Shown: piece by piece, positions 44,555-56,647 of the stretch
How the letters are laid out: each line of letters starts with the position of its first letter
Position numbering within the stretch: position 1 is the stretch's first letter
From: Ursus arctos
Taxonomy: Eukaryota; Chordata; Mammalia; Carnivora; Ursidae
NCBI RefSeq assembly: GCF_023065955.2
Contig: NW_026622874.1
Coordinates: forward strand, 31,571,772 to 31,635,771
Length of the DNA: 64,000 nucleotides
Reading direction: 5' to 3'
Program-made: the position numbers and the translations under genes
Notes under the pieces: generated by a model
The model's input: only the letters and a program-made list of their open reading frames with translations
Database searches by the model: none
Told to the model about the DNA's origin: nothing

Positions 44555-44716
44555 CAGTGTTTCTCCAAGTGTGATCTGTGGGCTACCTGCACCAGAATCC
44601 CCCCAGATCTAATGAATGGGATCTCTAAGGGGGTGGCAACCAGAACTCTGTCCTTTTAACAAACACACCACGATGGTAGATACTTATGTACTTGCTTACC
44701 AAGGTTTGAGAGCTGC
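44555..44716 (+). mobile_element. MER20-like hAT fragment
   Basis: cagtgtttctccaagtgtga, aaccagaactctgtcctttt and aaggtttgagagctgc give the expected ends and order. Confidence 0.55.
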
Positions 44717-44759
44717 AAAAGAAAGTTTATAAGTACAGAAGCGTAGGAACCCACCACGC

Positions 44760-44845
44760 TCATACAAGCAGTAAGTGTTAGAGGTGGAATTCAAACCCAG
44801 ATCTGGCTGACTCTGAAATGCACCCTTGTTCTGTCATGTTGAGTG
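44760..44845 (-). repeat. MIR fragment
   Basis: caagcagtaagtgttagagg, tggaattcaaacccagatct and ggctgactctgaaatgcacc match the reverse MIR. Confidence 0.65.
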
Positions 44846-47800
44846 GCCTCTGAAGAGCAGGCAACAGGAAGGATTCCAGGCTGGCCATGCTTGGACAAGG
44901 GCGACTGTAGGATGACAGATGGTGGCAAGAGACAGGAACCCCTTCACAAAAACTGATGGGTTGAGGCAAGACCCAACCTCAGAGGGACTGGGTGAGGATG
45001 GTAGTTAATGCCCTTGTCCAGCAGGGGTCCAGGAGGAAGGGCTAGTGCAGGAGCCCAGTGGCTGAGACAGAGATACAAGGTGGGGACTTAGTTTTCAGGA
45101 ATGAGGAAAAGATGCAGGCTGGGGAATCAGGGGAAAGATTAGTTTCAAAATCAAGGATTAGTCTCTGATTAGTGCCCGAATCTGAAAAGTGCTCCTGGCT
45201 GGATACACACTCATTCCTGGGTAGGAAACTGTGTTGTCTTATTTGACATAAATGCTGATTGCCCAATATTATTTTGAAGGCTACTGGGAAGGTTCCATGA
45301 TTATGCCCATAGACTGAAGCCTCCCACATATGTTCTAGTCTTTCTACCACCATCAACCCAATCATCCTAGAGAGACTCTCTTTTTTACATGCTGAACCTA
45401 GGATGACAACTCAACCCCTGAGTCCTGATCTTTGCCTGTGATAAATATTTCTTTTGTTTTGGCTGTTCCACATTGAATCTCCTTTCTTACATTGGAAGAA
45501 TTCTTGACCCTACAAATTTTACTGAAAAGCAGATCTGGACTCTGCTATAAAGGTCAGATAGTTAATTTTCAATCTTCTGTGACTAGAGTGGGATAAATGA
45601 CATAGGCTCAGCCGATCAGATAAAACCATCTGGACTTTATTTGGGAGCTAGCTTCTAGCAGCAGGGGTTTGGGCCCAGTGGCCTGTGCCAGTGGTGCTGG
45701 GAGAGTGGCCCTTAGTTCCGGTGCTCACCAGTGGTTTCCGTGGAGTGCCTTTGGCTGAGGATCTTGCTGCTTAGCCTCTCTCATTCCTGGCAGCTCTGCA
45801 AGTGACCCAACATACTTCTAATAAATTACTTTTCTACTTAGATCGATCAGAATGTATCAGGTTTCAAATAGGAGAAAAGAAATCACCCTAGGCCTTTCAA
45901 CTGGGGGAATTTAATATCAGGAATTTCATACAGGGTGATGGAAAAAGCTGGAAAGCCAAACAAGGAATGGTGAGTCAACCCAAAGATTAGCACCTGCAAG
46001 ATGCTGCTGCTACCTGTAGAACTGGAGTCCAAGTGGGAGGAAGTATGCTTTCAGATCCCACAGGCTGGGGCTGACCCGAGTGAGCTCGAATCATGCATGG
46101 CCTGTTTGATGCCTTAGGCAAAACAAGGAAGGAAAGATACCGCTTCCCCCCTCTTCCTTACTGCCAGGCTGCCACATGCGCACCATGGGCAGAATCTGTC
46201 CAGAGGGCAGCTGCAAGGGACCCTTGTTGTTCCCCAGAATATAGAACAGAGCAAGGGAAAGGCAGGAAACGGATATGAGAGGCAACACACACATGACCAG
46301 CTCATGGAGCTTGTCTCTATTGCTTTCATATGAGAACATTGCTGATGAGATGTTACAGGGAATGTCTATACATGAAACACAAAAACACATTGGAAGTCAA
46401 AATCAATAGGGAAGGTATTGTTTACGTCAAGTGATATCTCAGCAGAGAAACTATAAGTACATAGAGTCATTACAAACTACTTAGAAATGCTAGCAGCCAT
46501 GTCTGTTTATTTCATGGTCTCCTACTCTTGGGCTGTTGGCTCTTTCTCTTTTAGCCTGAAACCCTGAGGCAGTCCCCCTTTTGTGACAGCGTTCCAGGAA
46601 TAAGCAACTCCCTTTCCAAATTTCCAAAATTCCAGTCTTTTCTAGACCTCTCTTAGCTGCTTGGCTCTGAGGTTTTTGTCTCATCAACTGGTTGGAGTGA
46701 CATAGCTTGTGAGAATGAATTAAGTCATAAGGTCACCAGGGAGGTGGGGGTGGCAGGGTGGTGGTGCTAGACACTTGGCAGAGGAGGGACCCAGAGTTGG
46801 AAGAAGCCCCAAACACTTCTTTGTGATTTTACTCAGAGATTCCCCCTGTCCCACAGAGAGATGGAAAGGGCCTGGCCTCAGGTAGAAGAATCCATTCCTG
46901 TAGTTTGTGATCCTGGGATCTCAGCTTCTAGAGTTCTTTTTTCTTGCTTTGCTCTAACCCTGAATCAAAATTAGGGACTGAGTTTTTTCATCTTGGTACC
47001 TCCGGTGCTTAACATAGATCAATATAAGTGTGGTGAAGAAAAATATTGAATGAGAAAATAAGAGAATGAATGAATGACTAACAGCCACTATGACAAGGCA
47101 TATACTCCATTGTATGGCCATATGAGAAAAAAGTCTACTAACTGATTGCCTTTTCCATGTTTTTTCCTGTAGATGGGCATGTGTACCTCACAATCTTTGC
47201 TGCTAGAAGAAGGGGGATGATGGGGAACCCAGAAACGCAGAAGCTTCAAAATGCAGAAATAAAAGGAGATGGCTCTTTCTCTTTGCTATTTCAAAGCGAT
47301 GGCTCAGTGGCCATGAATGGTACTGTGTTGGCTTGAGCCTGATTTTCTGCCTTTGACCTATATCTCCCCAGTCACACTCCTGGCCAAATCAGGGGGGTGT
47401 AGAAAATTTCCCTGGGGAGACCTGCAAGCTTATGGCTTTCTCTTTTTAAGTGGGGGGATTTCTATGATGGGGAGAGAATGGGGATGGCTACCCCCAAAAG
47501 CCAAGCTCAATTTTCACTATGGTAAAAGGACGTAAAAGCAAGGGGAGACCTTAGTTCACAAAGTCTGTCTGTTGTATATGACTTTCCATTATCAGTGACC
47601 GTTTCGATGGCAAGAAGGTTCTAAAGCCCTGTAGCTTTGAAATGGCTGAGTCTCTATTGATGGGTTTCCTCTGCCTCCACCTACTTCTCCATGAAAGCCT
47701 GCATGCGTGCACATGCACACACACGCACGCGCACGCACACGCGCACACACACACTGGTGTTCTCCTGCCAGCCCTGACACCGCCTTCCTGCTGTTAATTT

Positions 47801-48428
47801 ATGACTCCTCTGTCCTGGTGTCTGTTTTGGCTGATGCTAAAGTGACTAGTCTCCCTCTGGGGATCTTTGGGAAACTCCAGGAAGCTGGAAAAGATCAAGA
47901 TATGGAATTAACATCTGGTTGGATGAGTAATGGGTACAGAGGGACACCTAGCAGCTTGCCAGAGACCAGCAACATAGGCTCCTTAGGGGGGAAATGTCAT
48001 TATATCTCCTGGGTGGTCCATTTTCCTCCCGATAGAAGGTGAATTGACATGAGATTGCCCTGATGCCCTGAAACTGGCTTTTTGAAAAAAATATTTTTTG
48101 GACCAATACCCAGGTTCGCAACTTTAAAAATAGAAAGCCCTTGAGCCAGAGTTGTAGGAGTAGGTAGGAATGTGAGAGCCACAGGGTATTCTCAAGAGCC
48201 CAACTATTGGTCTTTCTTACTGGGGCCTTCTTATCAACCCCAAAGAGAATATTTGGATCACTTTCCACAGTGCAGTTCAGGCCCCATTAACAGGTTTAGG
48301 GCTATGTCCCCTGGGCATCTAGACAGAGAGAATGTTCATATTTGGGGGGAATTCTTTAGACACCAGAAATGTTTCTCTCTGCCTCTCACACTTGATGTGC
48401 AGGAGTGTGTATGTGTATGTTTGTTCCC
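44846..48428. other. mostly unique sequence
   Basis: Positions 45890-46330 (gggggaatttaatatcagga, tcatacagggtgatggaaaa, agccaaacaaggaatggtga) resemble an old LTR-like repeat that I cannot name. No gene recognised; frames up to about 110 codons lack domains. Confidence 0.35.
47699..47755. repeat. alternating purine-pyrimidine (CA)/(CG) tract
   Basis: Words gcatgcgtgcacatgcacac and gcacgcgcacgcacacgcgc form an unbroken alternating run of about 50 bases, a classical Z-DNA-prone sequence. Confidence 0.85.
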
Positions 48429-48444
48429 CTCACTAGCACCTTTC

Positions 48445-48561
48445 TTTCGTTTTCCTTAAAGATTTTGTTTTTAAGTAATCTCTACACCCAATGTGGGGCT
48501 TGAACTTACAACCCCGAGATCATGAGTCACATGCTGTACCGACTGAGCCAGCCAGGTGCCC
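48445..48561 (-). mobile_element. short-form CAN-SINE with target-site duplication
   Basis: Short copy (cacccaatgtggggcttgaa, accgactgagccagccaggt) between ctcactagcacctttc (48429) and ctcactatcacctttc (48562), one mismatch. Confidence 0.85.
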
Positions 48562-48577
48562 CTCACTATCACCTTTC

Positions 48578-48740
48578 CATTTCTCTTTCTTATTCTTTTC
48601 CGTTGCATCTCTCTGTCTGTCTTGAGTTCTGTCTCCTCCTGCCTCTGTCTCATTCTCTGATTTGGTCTCTTCTCTCTCCTTTCTGTTTTTTTCTGCCCAG
48701 GTTTCTTGGTCTTCCTCCTCTGCCTGAGTCTCCTGTCCTT
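48578..48740. repeat. pyrimidine-rich tract
   Basis: tctctttcttattcttttcc and gcatctctctgtctgtcttg; low complexity, with no other signal. Confidence 0.6.
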
Positions 48741-48754
48741 GTTGTACTAAGCTG

Positions 48755-49195
48755 AGTAGTGACTACCCCTCCTCCCACCACCAAATTCATATCTTACCTG
48801 GAACCTCATAATTTGGAAATAGGGTTGTTAGAGATGAAATGAGGTAAGTTAAAACGAGGCCACATGGGTATAGGGAGGGCCCTTAATGCCATACATGGCG
48901 TCCTGATAAGGAGAAGAGATTCAGAAACACTCAGCCGGGGAGCACGCATGTGATGACGGAGGCAGAGATACAGGTGAGGCAGCTCCAAGGCAAGGAACGC
49001 CAAGGACTGCCTGCAATAACCAGAAGCCAGGAGGAGGCGAGAAAGGATTCTTTCCTTGAGCCTTCAAAGAGAACATGGCCCTGCTGACATCTTGATTTCA
49101 GATTTCTAGCCTCCAGAACTGTGGGAGAATATGTTGTTTTAAGCCATCCAGTTTGTGGTAATTTGTTACACTGGCCCCAGGAAACGAAGACATTC
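48755..49195 (+). mobile_element. MLT1-type solo LTR
   Basis: aatttggaaatagggttgtt, aaacgaggccacatgggtat, atggcgtcctgataaggaga, cttgatttcagatttctagc, cctccagaactgtgggagaa and taagccatccagtttgtggt. It is more decayed than the copy at 2853. Confidence 0.8.
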
Positions 49196-49464
49196 ATCAC
49201 TAGGTTTCTGCATATTTCTCTTCCCTAGCCATGGCTCGTTTTTTCAGATACAAACCATTAACCTCATCCATCGCCTTTCTGGCATCAGATATCAGCCGGC
49301 TCTTCCTCTTTGAGGGCAAAGCTCACGGCTGCTGGACTCACAGCTCAACAAACCGTGTGGGCTGCTTCCTTGCTCAGAAGTGTCAGGGTTTCTAAATACT
49401 TTATGAAGGGAACCTCCTTTTGACCTGATCCTCCCAAGTGAGTATGCCTTCTTCAAAAAGCACG
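49196..49464. other. unique non-coding sequence
   Basis: No recognised element. Confidence 0.4.
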
Positions 49465-49590
49465 GAAAGACTCAAGAATCCGGGTTTTAAATCTCCATGT
49501 GGCCTTGGGCAAGTCTCTTAACCTCTCTGTGCTCCAATGTCGTCACCAATAAAATAAGGAAACCATTTCTGTCTTGCCTGCCTCCAGAGA
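49465..49590 (+). repeat. MIR fragment
   Basis: aaatctccatgtggccttgg, gcaagtctcttaacctctct and gtgctccaatgtcgtcacca are the MIR core. Confidence 0.85.
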
Positions 49591-49687
49591 ACGTTGTTAA
49601 TGTGAAAGAATCTTCGAAGGTACAGAGAAGATTGCAGTGCAATTTCATAGCCCTCTATTATCCAGACTTAGGATCTGTGATGAAAGT

Positions 49688-49915
49688 AAATATTTATTGA
49701 ACACCTGGAAAGTGACAGGGACTTTTTTTGGTAATATTATTACATTGAATCTCAAAGCAACCTACCAGATGGGTGATCTCCATTTTTAAGTGATGAGAAA
49801 ATGGACTTGGACAGAAGTGAAGAAATGTCACTTGCATAAGAAATGATAAAGTTCCTAATTAAACTCAGATTTCCTGATATCCAATCAAGAGGTTATTCCA
49901 CTACATTACACTGTG
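49688..49915 (-). repeat. MIR SINE
   Basis: atctccatttttaagtgatg, agaaaatggacttggacaga and ctcagatttcctgatatcca follow the reverse MIR order, next to a plus-strand MIR. Confidence 0.7.
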
Positions 49916-50969
49916 ACCCTCTTATATGTTGATTGATTGATTTTTTTAATGATATACTTCCTTCTTACCTTGTCATCTCAGGAGAAGTTACTAACCCAAT
50001 AGAGCCTGGTTCCTTTTATAAAGTGAAATTTTTACAAGTATGAATTTTAACAACATGCCCAGAAACCATAGAGGAGACATTTTGGTAGAGTAATTGATGA
50101 GAACAGACAAGGGTCTATCAGGAAGTTAAGGGTTTGTGTGTTTATAAAACTGAATTTTAAGCAAGCCTTTGGAGGGGACATAGGAAAGACCGCATCCAGA
50201 AAGTAGGATTCAGAAGCCACAGTGGGTTCAAGAATGCACAAATCTGGGCCCATGCTTTGCAGGGGGTGGGAAGGTGGGGGGACAATTTGGAGAGGTAGAA
50301 TTTTATCTGCATCTGTGATATGTATGTGCGTGTGTCAGAGAGAGAGACAGAATTCCTTTTATGTCTTAGGCATCTTCCAAAAATGTACATGCTTCAGAAA
50401 TGACAACTTTCTCCCCTACTGATTTTCTCCACTTTCTATGCATCTTCCCACTTGCTGAGTCCCTCCTTTCCTTCCAGAGCGACAGGAACGCCAGCTCCTT
50501 CTTTGGGCATTTTTCTGGCATCTGCCTCACTGCGGAGGGAGCAGACCCTTTATCTTCCCCTCTCTAAGTCCCAGTTGTAACTTTCATCTTCCCACCCCGA
50601 GTGTGATTAGGGTGAAGAAAAGCTCGTAAAAAAAGAAAATCAAACGTCGGGTAATTACGGCCCATAATTTGTTTATCTTTAAGAAGCCTATATTGGAGGA
50701 GCATTACTCACTCTGAGGATCCCGGCATAGGCAGATGCATCATTTATACTGAAGTATATTATCTGCTGTGATATTTATGATGAAATGAGTTTGCCAGCCA
50801 TCGTCTATCAGGTCATAAACATCTTACTCAAGCTTGAAAAATGGCTTTTAATACGGTCTTCTTGCAAGATTGTGATGGTTGTGCAATGTGTGACTTTCCC
50901 ACTTCTGCTCCTGGGAATGGGGGGTGCAGGGCTGTGTCTGGGGGGGGGGGGCATGTTTGTTTGCCTCAT
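49916..50969. other. unique sequence with conserved-looking block and poly-G
   Basis: Positions 50580-50900 are repeat-free and rich in TAATTA and GATA/TATC words (gtcgggtaattacggcccat, tttgtttatctttaagaagc, agatgcatcatttatactga). A G homopolymer lies at about 50940-50951. No gene. Confidence 0.4.
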
Positions 50970-51100
50970 TTAGACCCCCATCCATCCAGTGAGATCATAG
51001 GTCCTTGAAAACAGAGTCCATATCTTACTCATCTTTGCATCCCCTGTGTCAGGCACATGGTTGATTGTAAACAAATCAATAAAATGGAATAAAATGAACT
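50970..51100 (+). mobile_element. L2 3-prime end
   Basis: ccagtgagatcataggtcct, atatcttactcatctttgca, tcccctgtgtcaggcacatg and ttgattgtaaacaaatcaat fit the L2 terminus. Confidence 0.6.
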
Positions 51101-52084
51101 GATTCACATGTGAGGATGTTTAGATTCTAGGTTCATAAACTCTTGAATTCCTGGGGGAAAACAGAGTAACTACTTAGCATCACTTGAGATCATTTATTTT
51201 TTTTCATTCATTTATTCAATTATGCATTTGCTCATTCATTCAACAGATGCTCATCAAGGATTATTGTGTGCAAGGCTCTATACTAGGTCTGTGTGGGCTA
51301 AAATGATGAATAAGACGTGGCTTCTACTTTCAAGTAGCTTATGGTCTAGTATTGAAGGTAAGAGAGAAATAAATGGTAGAGAGAAGACAATAAAGCCATT
51401 AAAATGCTATGGGTGTTCTGAAGATGAACAGATCACTTCTAGCCGGAGGCATAGGCAGGAGTGAGTGTTTGAATAAGATTAGAATGAATGGTGTTTTTGT
51501 TTTTTGTTTGCAAGTAAGATAAATCAAAGCTAATCTAGCTTTAGATGTTCACAGGGAGTAGGTTGTGATATCTTAAGGACTAAGGAAGTACTCAACAAAT
51601 AAGTCTCAGGCAGGGTGGGAATCAGAGATTCCCCAGGGGCCTCAATAGTGGAAAGAATGGCCCTTCTCCTGAGAGTTCCACTGTCAGTGTGATTGAGTGC
51701 TAAAGATTCTGTCTTTCTGGTCCAACCTTCAACTTCTGGGACATATAATATGATTAACCAAGCTGTTGGTCAGGAGTTCAGCCCCTAAACCAATTAGCTA
51801 TGGCCAGAGGAACTATCCCTAGAAACATGGCTGCCAGGACCTGCTTTGGGCAGTGGTAGAAACAGTTTCTAGAAAATAAGAGCCGGGGTCACTATAGACA
51901 GGTAAGACTTGAAAGTCTCTGGACACGGACATGAAAGGCACCTCAGGTATGGGGATGTGCAGGACTAAAAGCCTTCCCACCAGGACTCCTGGCTTTGGTT
52001 TCCATCTGTCCTTCTGGCCTCAGCTGTGGTCATTAATTCTCAATGCCTCCCTTCCAGATGGGTTTGTGTATAAAAGTACGTTCT
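51101..52084. other. unique plus old repeat fragment
   Basis: Positions 51215-51450 (attcaacagatgctcatcaa, gtgtgcaaggctctatacta, taagagagaaataaatggta) look like the tgccaggcac-type repeat. The rest is unassigned. Confidence 0.4.
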
Positions 52085-52240
52085 TGTGAGCCTGAGTGTG
52101 AGTGCAAATGTAAGCATGTGTGACTGTGATTATGCAGGAGTGTATGTGCATGTCTGTGCAGGTGTGTGTGTGTGCCAGTATGAGCATGAGTGTGTGTGTG
52201 AGTATGTATGTGTGGGCAGGTATGAGTGTGATTATACTTC
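52085..52240. repeat. degenerate TG-rich array
   Basis: gagcctgagtgtgagtgcaa, gcaggtgtgtgtgtgtgcca and gagtgtgtgtgtgagtatgt; the same style as the array at 20171-20435. Confidence 0.8.
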
Positions 52241-53159
52241 GGGCCATGGGGTGGGGAGATCACAATCAACAGCCTATCTGAAACTTCTCACTCCAAATGA
52301 GCTTCTGCTTGGCATAGCTTTTACGTGCCAGTGTGAGATGAGTCCCTTGTCCTCCACCTGAGAAAATTGCTAAAAGACTAAATGCTCTCTTTTGTTAGCC
52401 GGTCTCATCTATGTGCCAGCCCAGACAGCAGAGTAGAGAAGGGGAGGCATACCTGTTCTGCAGCATGACCGGTTTCTTCATGCCCAAACCCACTGATTTC
52501 TTCCCCACAGAGGAACTCATTTCATCCTCTTGAACTTCCTCTAGTTTCTCCTTATGATAATCCCTAGGCTGAATATAGCCATCTCCTTCTTTCTCACCTC
52601 CTTTCCAGACAAAATAACTCTGGTCTGTCCACTGCTATGTGCTCCCTTTCCCAGCCCCAGAATGCTTGGGCTGCTCTACGGTTCACACGTTGTGCTTCTC
52701 CACTTTCTTCTTGCTTCTCCAGGTTCAGGGATAAATATTTAAATCAAATTCTACAAATAGCGCTCAGGATTCGCATAGGCCTTGAGGCAGAGATACGAGC
52801 TGGTTCGGACAACTCACCTTGAGTCACGTCAGCATATGCGTGTGTGTCGTTGGGTTTTCCTCTCCCCTTCCCTCCTTTCTTTCTCTTCCAGGCTTCTGTT
52901 TCTTTTGTGTCTGCAGTTTCACATGCTGCAGGGCTGAGTAGTAACTGCAAATCAAGAAGCTTCCCTCTCAGTGGGCTTCTGCATCGTCGTGTCCCTATGC
53001 CACCCTTGCCCTGGGATTTCTCAGTCACTCCACTGTGATCTGCATTGGCTTATTGAAAGTCAATCACAAGTCAAAATGACAAACTCACGTGGGAGAGCAC
53101 GGTTGTTTGGGCCTGGCAGCTCTGAAATCAATACCTTTAATTGTCGAACTTAAAGTGAA
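52241..53159. other. unique non-coding sequence
   Basis: No supported gene or repeat. Confidence 0.4.
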
Positions 53160-53345
53160 ATAAAAATAGGAAGGAAGTAAAGAAGGAAGGGAGGGACGGA
53201 GGAAAGAAGAGAGGGAAGGTAGAAGGAAGGAAGGGAAAGAGGGAAGAAGGGAGGGAGAGAAGGCAGGAAGAAGGGAGGGAGGGAACAAGGAAGGAAGGGA
53301 GGAGAAGAAGGGGAGAAGGGAAGAAAGAATGAAATAGGGAAGGAT
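53160..53345. repeat. (GGAA)n purine tract
   Basis: About 185 bp almost entirely A and G on the plus strand, with many ggaaggaag and gggagg words. Such mirror-like purine tracts can form triplexes, and GGAA cores are ETS-factor recognition words. Confidence 0.9.
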
Positions 53346-53394
53346 TTATTGAGTTTCTACTGTGTACTAGACTTTGCCCAAAAAGCTATTGATC

Positions 53395-53710
53395 CATAGG
53401 CTCATTCAACTTCCATTTATCAAGCATCTACTCTGTTCCAAATATACCAGACACTGTGGATATAGAGGTGAGTAAGTGCTCACTCGAGCTTTGAAAAGCT
53501 ACAATCTAGGGGGCAGACAAGCACCTAATGAATGCATGGTGAAGTGATTATGATGTGCAAAGGCTATAGAAGCAGAGGAGAGAGCAATCTTCGCCAGTTG
53601 GGGAGAAAGGTGGGTCAGGGGAGACTGCACAAGGGACTGAGAGGCTCTCCTGGGCTGAGATAGGACCAGAGAATATTCTGAGCAGAGATCTGCAGGCACA
53701 AAGACGTGGG
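53395..53710 (+). repeat. ancient interspersed repeat
   Basis: tcaagcatctactctgttcc, accagacactgtggatatag and gagcagagatctgcaggcac follow the same old family as 31895-32525. Name uncertain. Confidence 0.5.
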
Positions 53711-53799
53711 AGCACGCACAACGCCTGTATGTTTGGGGATTATGAGTACTTTGGCTCCAAGTGGCTCCTATTTTCCAGTGCCCAATAGTCTAGCTCCCA

Positions 53800-54060
53800 G
53801 AATATTTACTTTCTTTATTTGCTTTTAATAATTAAGCACTAAGGAAGTGGCTTTGATTGTCAGTCTCACTCTCGGGGTTAATTAGATATTTCTAAATAAC
53901 TTGCCAAATGCTTGCTTTTGTCCCAAGCTTGGCTCCCCCTTTCTCTCCCTTTCCCCAAACACTGATTTCTCTGGAGAGCTCTTGTTGGAGAATTGACTAG
54001 AGCTAATTATTCCAGATAATTAAGATCGCTAAGCAAAGCAATTTAATTCTTTCTATTTCT
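53800..54060. promoter_or_regulatory. candidate conserved element, paired copy B
   Basis: Contains taataattaagcactaagga, ggggttaattagatatttct, ctagagctaattattccaga and taattaagatcgctaagcaa: many homeodomain cores in repeat-free sequence. Positions 53853-53899 pair with 33001-33047. Confidence 0.45.
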
Positions 54061-54103
54061 TTCTTTCTTTTTTTTCTTTTTTCTTTCTTTTTTTTTTTTT
54101 TTT
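54050..54103. repeat. T-rich (TTTC)n tract
   Basis: tttctttctttcttttttttc continuing into a run of T. No SINE body follows, so it is a free-standing tract. Confidence 0.85.
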
Positions 54104-55109
54104 GAGAAATGTTAATGCCTGCATAGCACACCATCAATAAAACTCCTTTTAAAAGGTTGAGTTGGCCGAACACAATATTGAATTGAGAATGACTGGGATC
54201 AAATGAAATCCAGTAAAGATATTTAGCAGAGTAATGAAGTTTATTCGGGAACAAATGGCTTTTCCTTATCAGTTTGCTTTTACTTGAGACCGTGTTGAAA
54301 TGGGGAAGAACCAATCAGCCTAAGCCAATCGCGTGAAAAGAAGTTTGCTTTCCAGCACTCGCCTTCTGTGTTTGTCCTGCACCACCATCCCTTGCCCTTT
54401 CCCCTCTCCCTGATAAGCATAAGGTCTTAGACTCTGGCTTTCCCCTCTTCCTCTTTCCCTTCCAAGACTGCAATTCTCTCAAGTGTCCTATCATCACAAA
54501 TATGTGACAGCAAGGTCAGAACCCATGTGACAACTTTCGGAGGAGGGTGGAAATACATAGTACTAGAAAAAACAATCTGAATGATGTTGCCAACATTGAA
54601 ACATTTGGAGACTTCACATAGATTCAGCTTCTAGAAGCCTGGCATTCCTGCACAGTAACAATTAACTGAACAAGCCAGTTGCTGTCCCCTTTAGACCAGG
54701 CCTGTGGGCGCCAACCTGCAACACCCACCTGTTTATTGTCTTCATGTATTGCCCCCCTCGCTTGGCTCTGTGGGCATTCAGGTTTGAAATCCCTGATGGA
54801 AACTACTCTTTTCTCTTTCTCCCTTCCCCATGGTACCCACACTAGCATTTTCCTCTTTTCTCGGACAGATTTTAATTTTGTGATAGGATAACAATTTGAT
54901 TAAACAATTCCATTTATTGAGACTAAATGACTTATAGTCTGCTTAATTCCACCAGGGATAATACATTTCCAGGTAGTTTCATTTGGACCTCTCACTGTCA
55001 GGATTTGGGGCCATGTGTCAAAGGAAAGTGAAGAATATTACGTGTAGTGTCAGAGGAGTATTGTGGATACAGCCAGGCTTTCCCGGGTTGTCTTCAGATA
55101 ATTGCATGG
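54104..55109. other. unique non-coding sequence
   Basis: No gene recognised. Positions 54880-55000 (taggataacaatttgattaa ... gtctgcttaattccaccagg) are AT-rich and possibly conserved. Confidence 0.4.
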
Positions 55110-55325
55110 TTACAGTGTGCTTTAGTGGACAGAGAATGGGCTTTGTAGTCAAACAGATCTCGGTTCACATCTGGATTGTCACTTATCTCTGGTGACCTCC
55201 TGGTTTCTGAGCCTCAGTTTCCACAGCTGGAAATTTAGCTTGTTCTTGGGATTGTTGGAAGGTCCTTTTGAACTGGCAGGTGTAAAGTGCCTGAAACATA
55301 ATAGCTGCCCAAGAAATGTTCCTTT
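55110..55325 (+). repeat. MIR SINE
   Basis: gtgctttagtggacagagaa, ctgagcctcagtttccacag and taaagtgcctgaaacataat follow MIR order. Confidence 0.85.
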
Positions 55326-55410
55326 TTCCACTGCTGCCTTTCCTTTCCTTTGGGCCTGGCGATAGATACACTGAATGTGTCTGGATGACTACAGCATCAC
55401 TGATTTTTTT

Positions 55411-55600
55411 TTCCTCCCCGAGGAGAGCACGAGGGACTGGGGGGAGGGGCAGAGGGAGAGGGAGGGAGAGAATCCTCAAGCAGACTCCCTGCTGAGTGTG
55501 GAACCCGACGCGGGGCTCAATCTCACGACCCTGAGCTCATGACTGAAGCTGAAATCAAGAGTTGGACACTTAACCTACTGAGCCACCCAGGCGCCCCTGT
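55411..55600 (-). mobile_element. CAN-SINE (older type)
   Basis: gggaggggcagagggagagg, caagcagactccctgctgag, tactgagccacccaggcgcc; flanked by ctgatttttt repeats. Confidence 0.9.
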
Positions 55601-56354
55601 CTGATTTTTTATTTACAAAGTATTATATTTAAAAGAAATGTCAGAAAACACATTCGCCATTAGAAAAGCGTGTACTTAAATTAATTGATTTGGTGATGTA
55701 CACACACAGCCATTGACCTAGCTAGAAACTACATGAAGCGTAATTCACTCACTTATTACTTCTTTTATCAGTGTATCTATTTATTCAATAAATCATTCTT
55801 GGGTATGGTATTAATCAGCTCTTACTAGGTTATGAGGTGGTTAGAAATAAACCCAAACTTCCATGACCTAAAACCAAACACTTATTTCTTCTTCATATTA
55901 TGTCCCGATTGCAGGTCAGCTCTGCTTGTGGTCCTGTTCCAAGACAGGTTCTGGCTCCTGGGATCCAGGATAAAGGAACAACCTCTGTCTAGGACACGCT
56001 GTTCTCATGGCAGAGAAGGTGAAATCATGTAATGCCTCTTGAAGATTCTTTCTGGAATTGGCCGTCACTTCCACTCACATCTTACTGGCTAAATGAGTCA
56101 CGTGGTCATCCGCGATGTCAACGGGCAGGGAAACTACTCTTTCCCTTAGTTGAGCCCTGCACGTCATGAGCAGTGGGGACGGATTATTAATTCTCTTACA
56201 GAAAAAGGGAAGTGGGTGTTGGGAAACTGTACTCTAAGTGCCGGGCATGACGAAATGGATGAGATACGTACTGTGTTGTCAAAGAACTCACAGCTCAGAA
56301 GAGGAAGATGGACCTGACAGTCATTATGGTGAAATATGATTGATGGCTATAATA
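55601..56354. other. possible old LTR-like repeat
   Basis: Positions 55820-56140 carry blocks such as gtcacttccactcacatctt and aatgagtcacgtggtcatcc that recall an old mammalian interspersed repeat. I cannot assign the family. Confidence 0.35.
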
Positions 56355-56616
56355 TCTCACAGTGAGCACTGATCTGTCATTTACATGTATTAAACAATTT
56401 AATTCTCATACAACTCTCTGAAGTAGAAATTGCTATTATTTCTACTGCATTTTTTAAGTGAGCAACAGAGGCATCCAGCAATCAAGAAACTGAACTCAAG
56501 ATCACATAAGCAAGGGGCACCTGCTGGCTCAGTCGGTGGCGCATGTGACTCTTGATCTTGGGATTGAGAGTTCAAGCCCCACGTAGGATGCAGAGGTTCT
56601 TTAAAAAAAAATTCTT

Positions 56617-56647
<31 letters not shown>

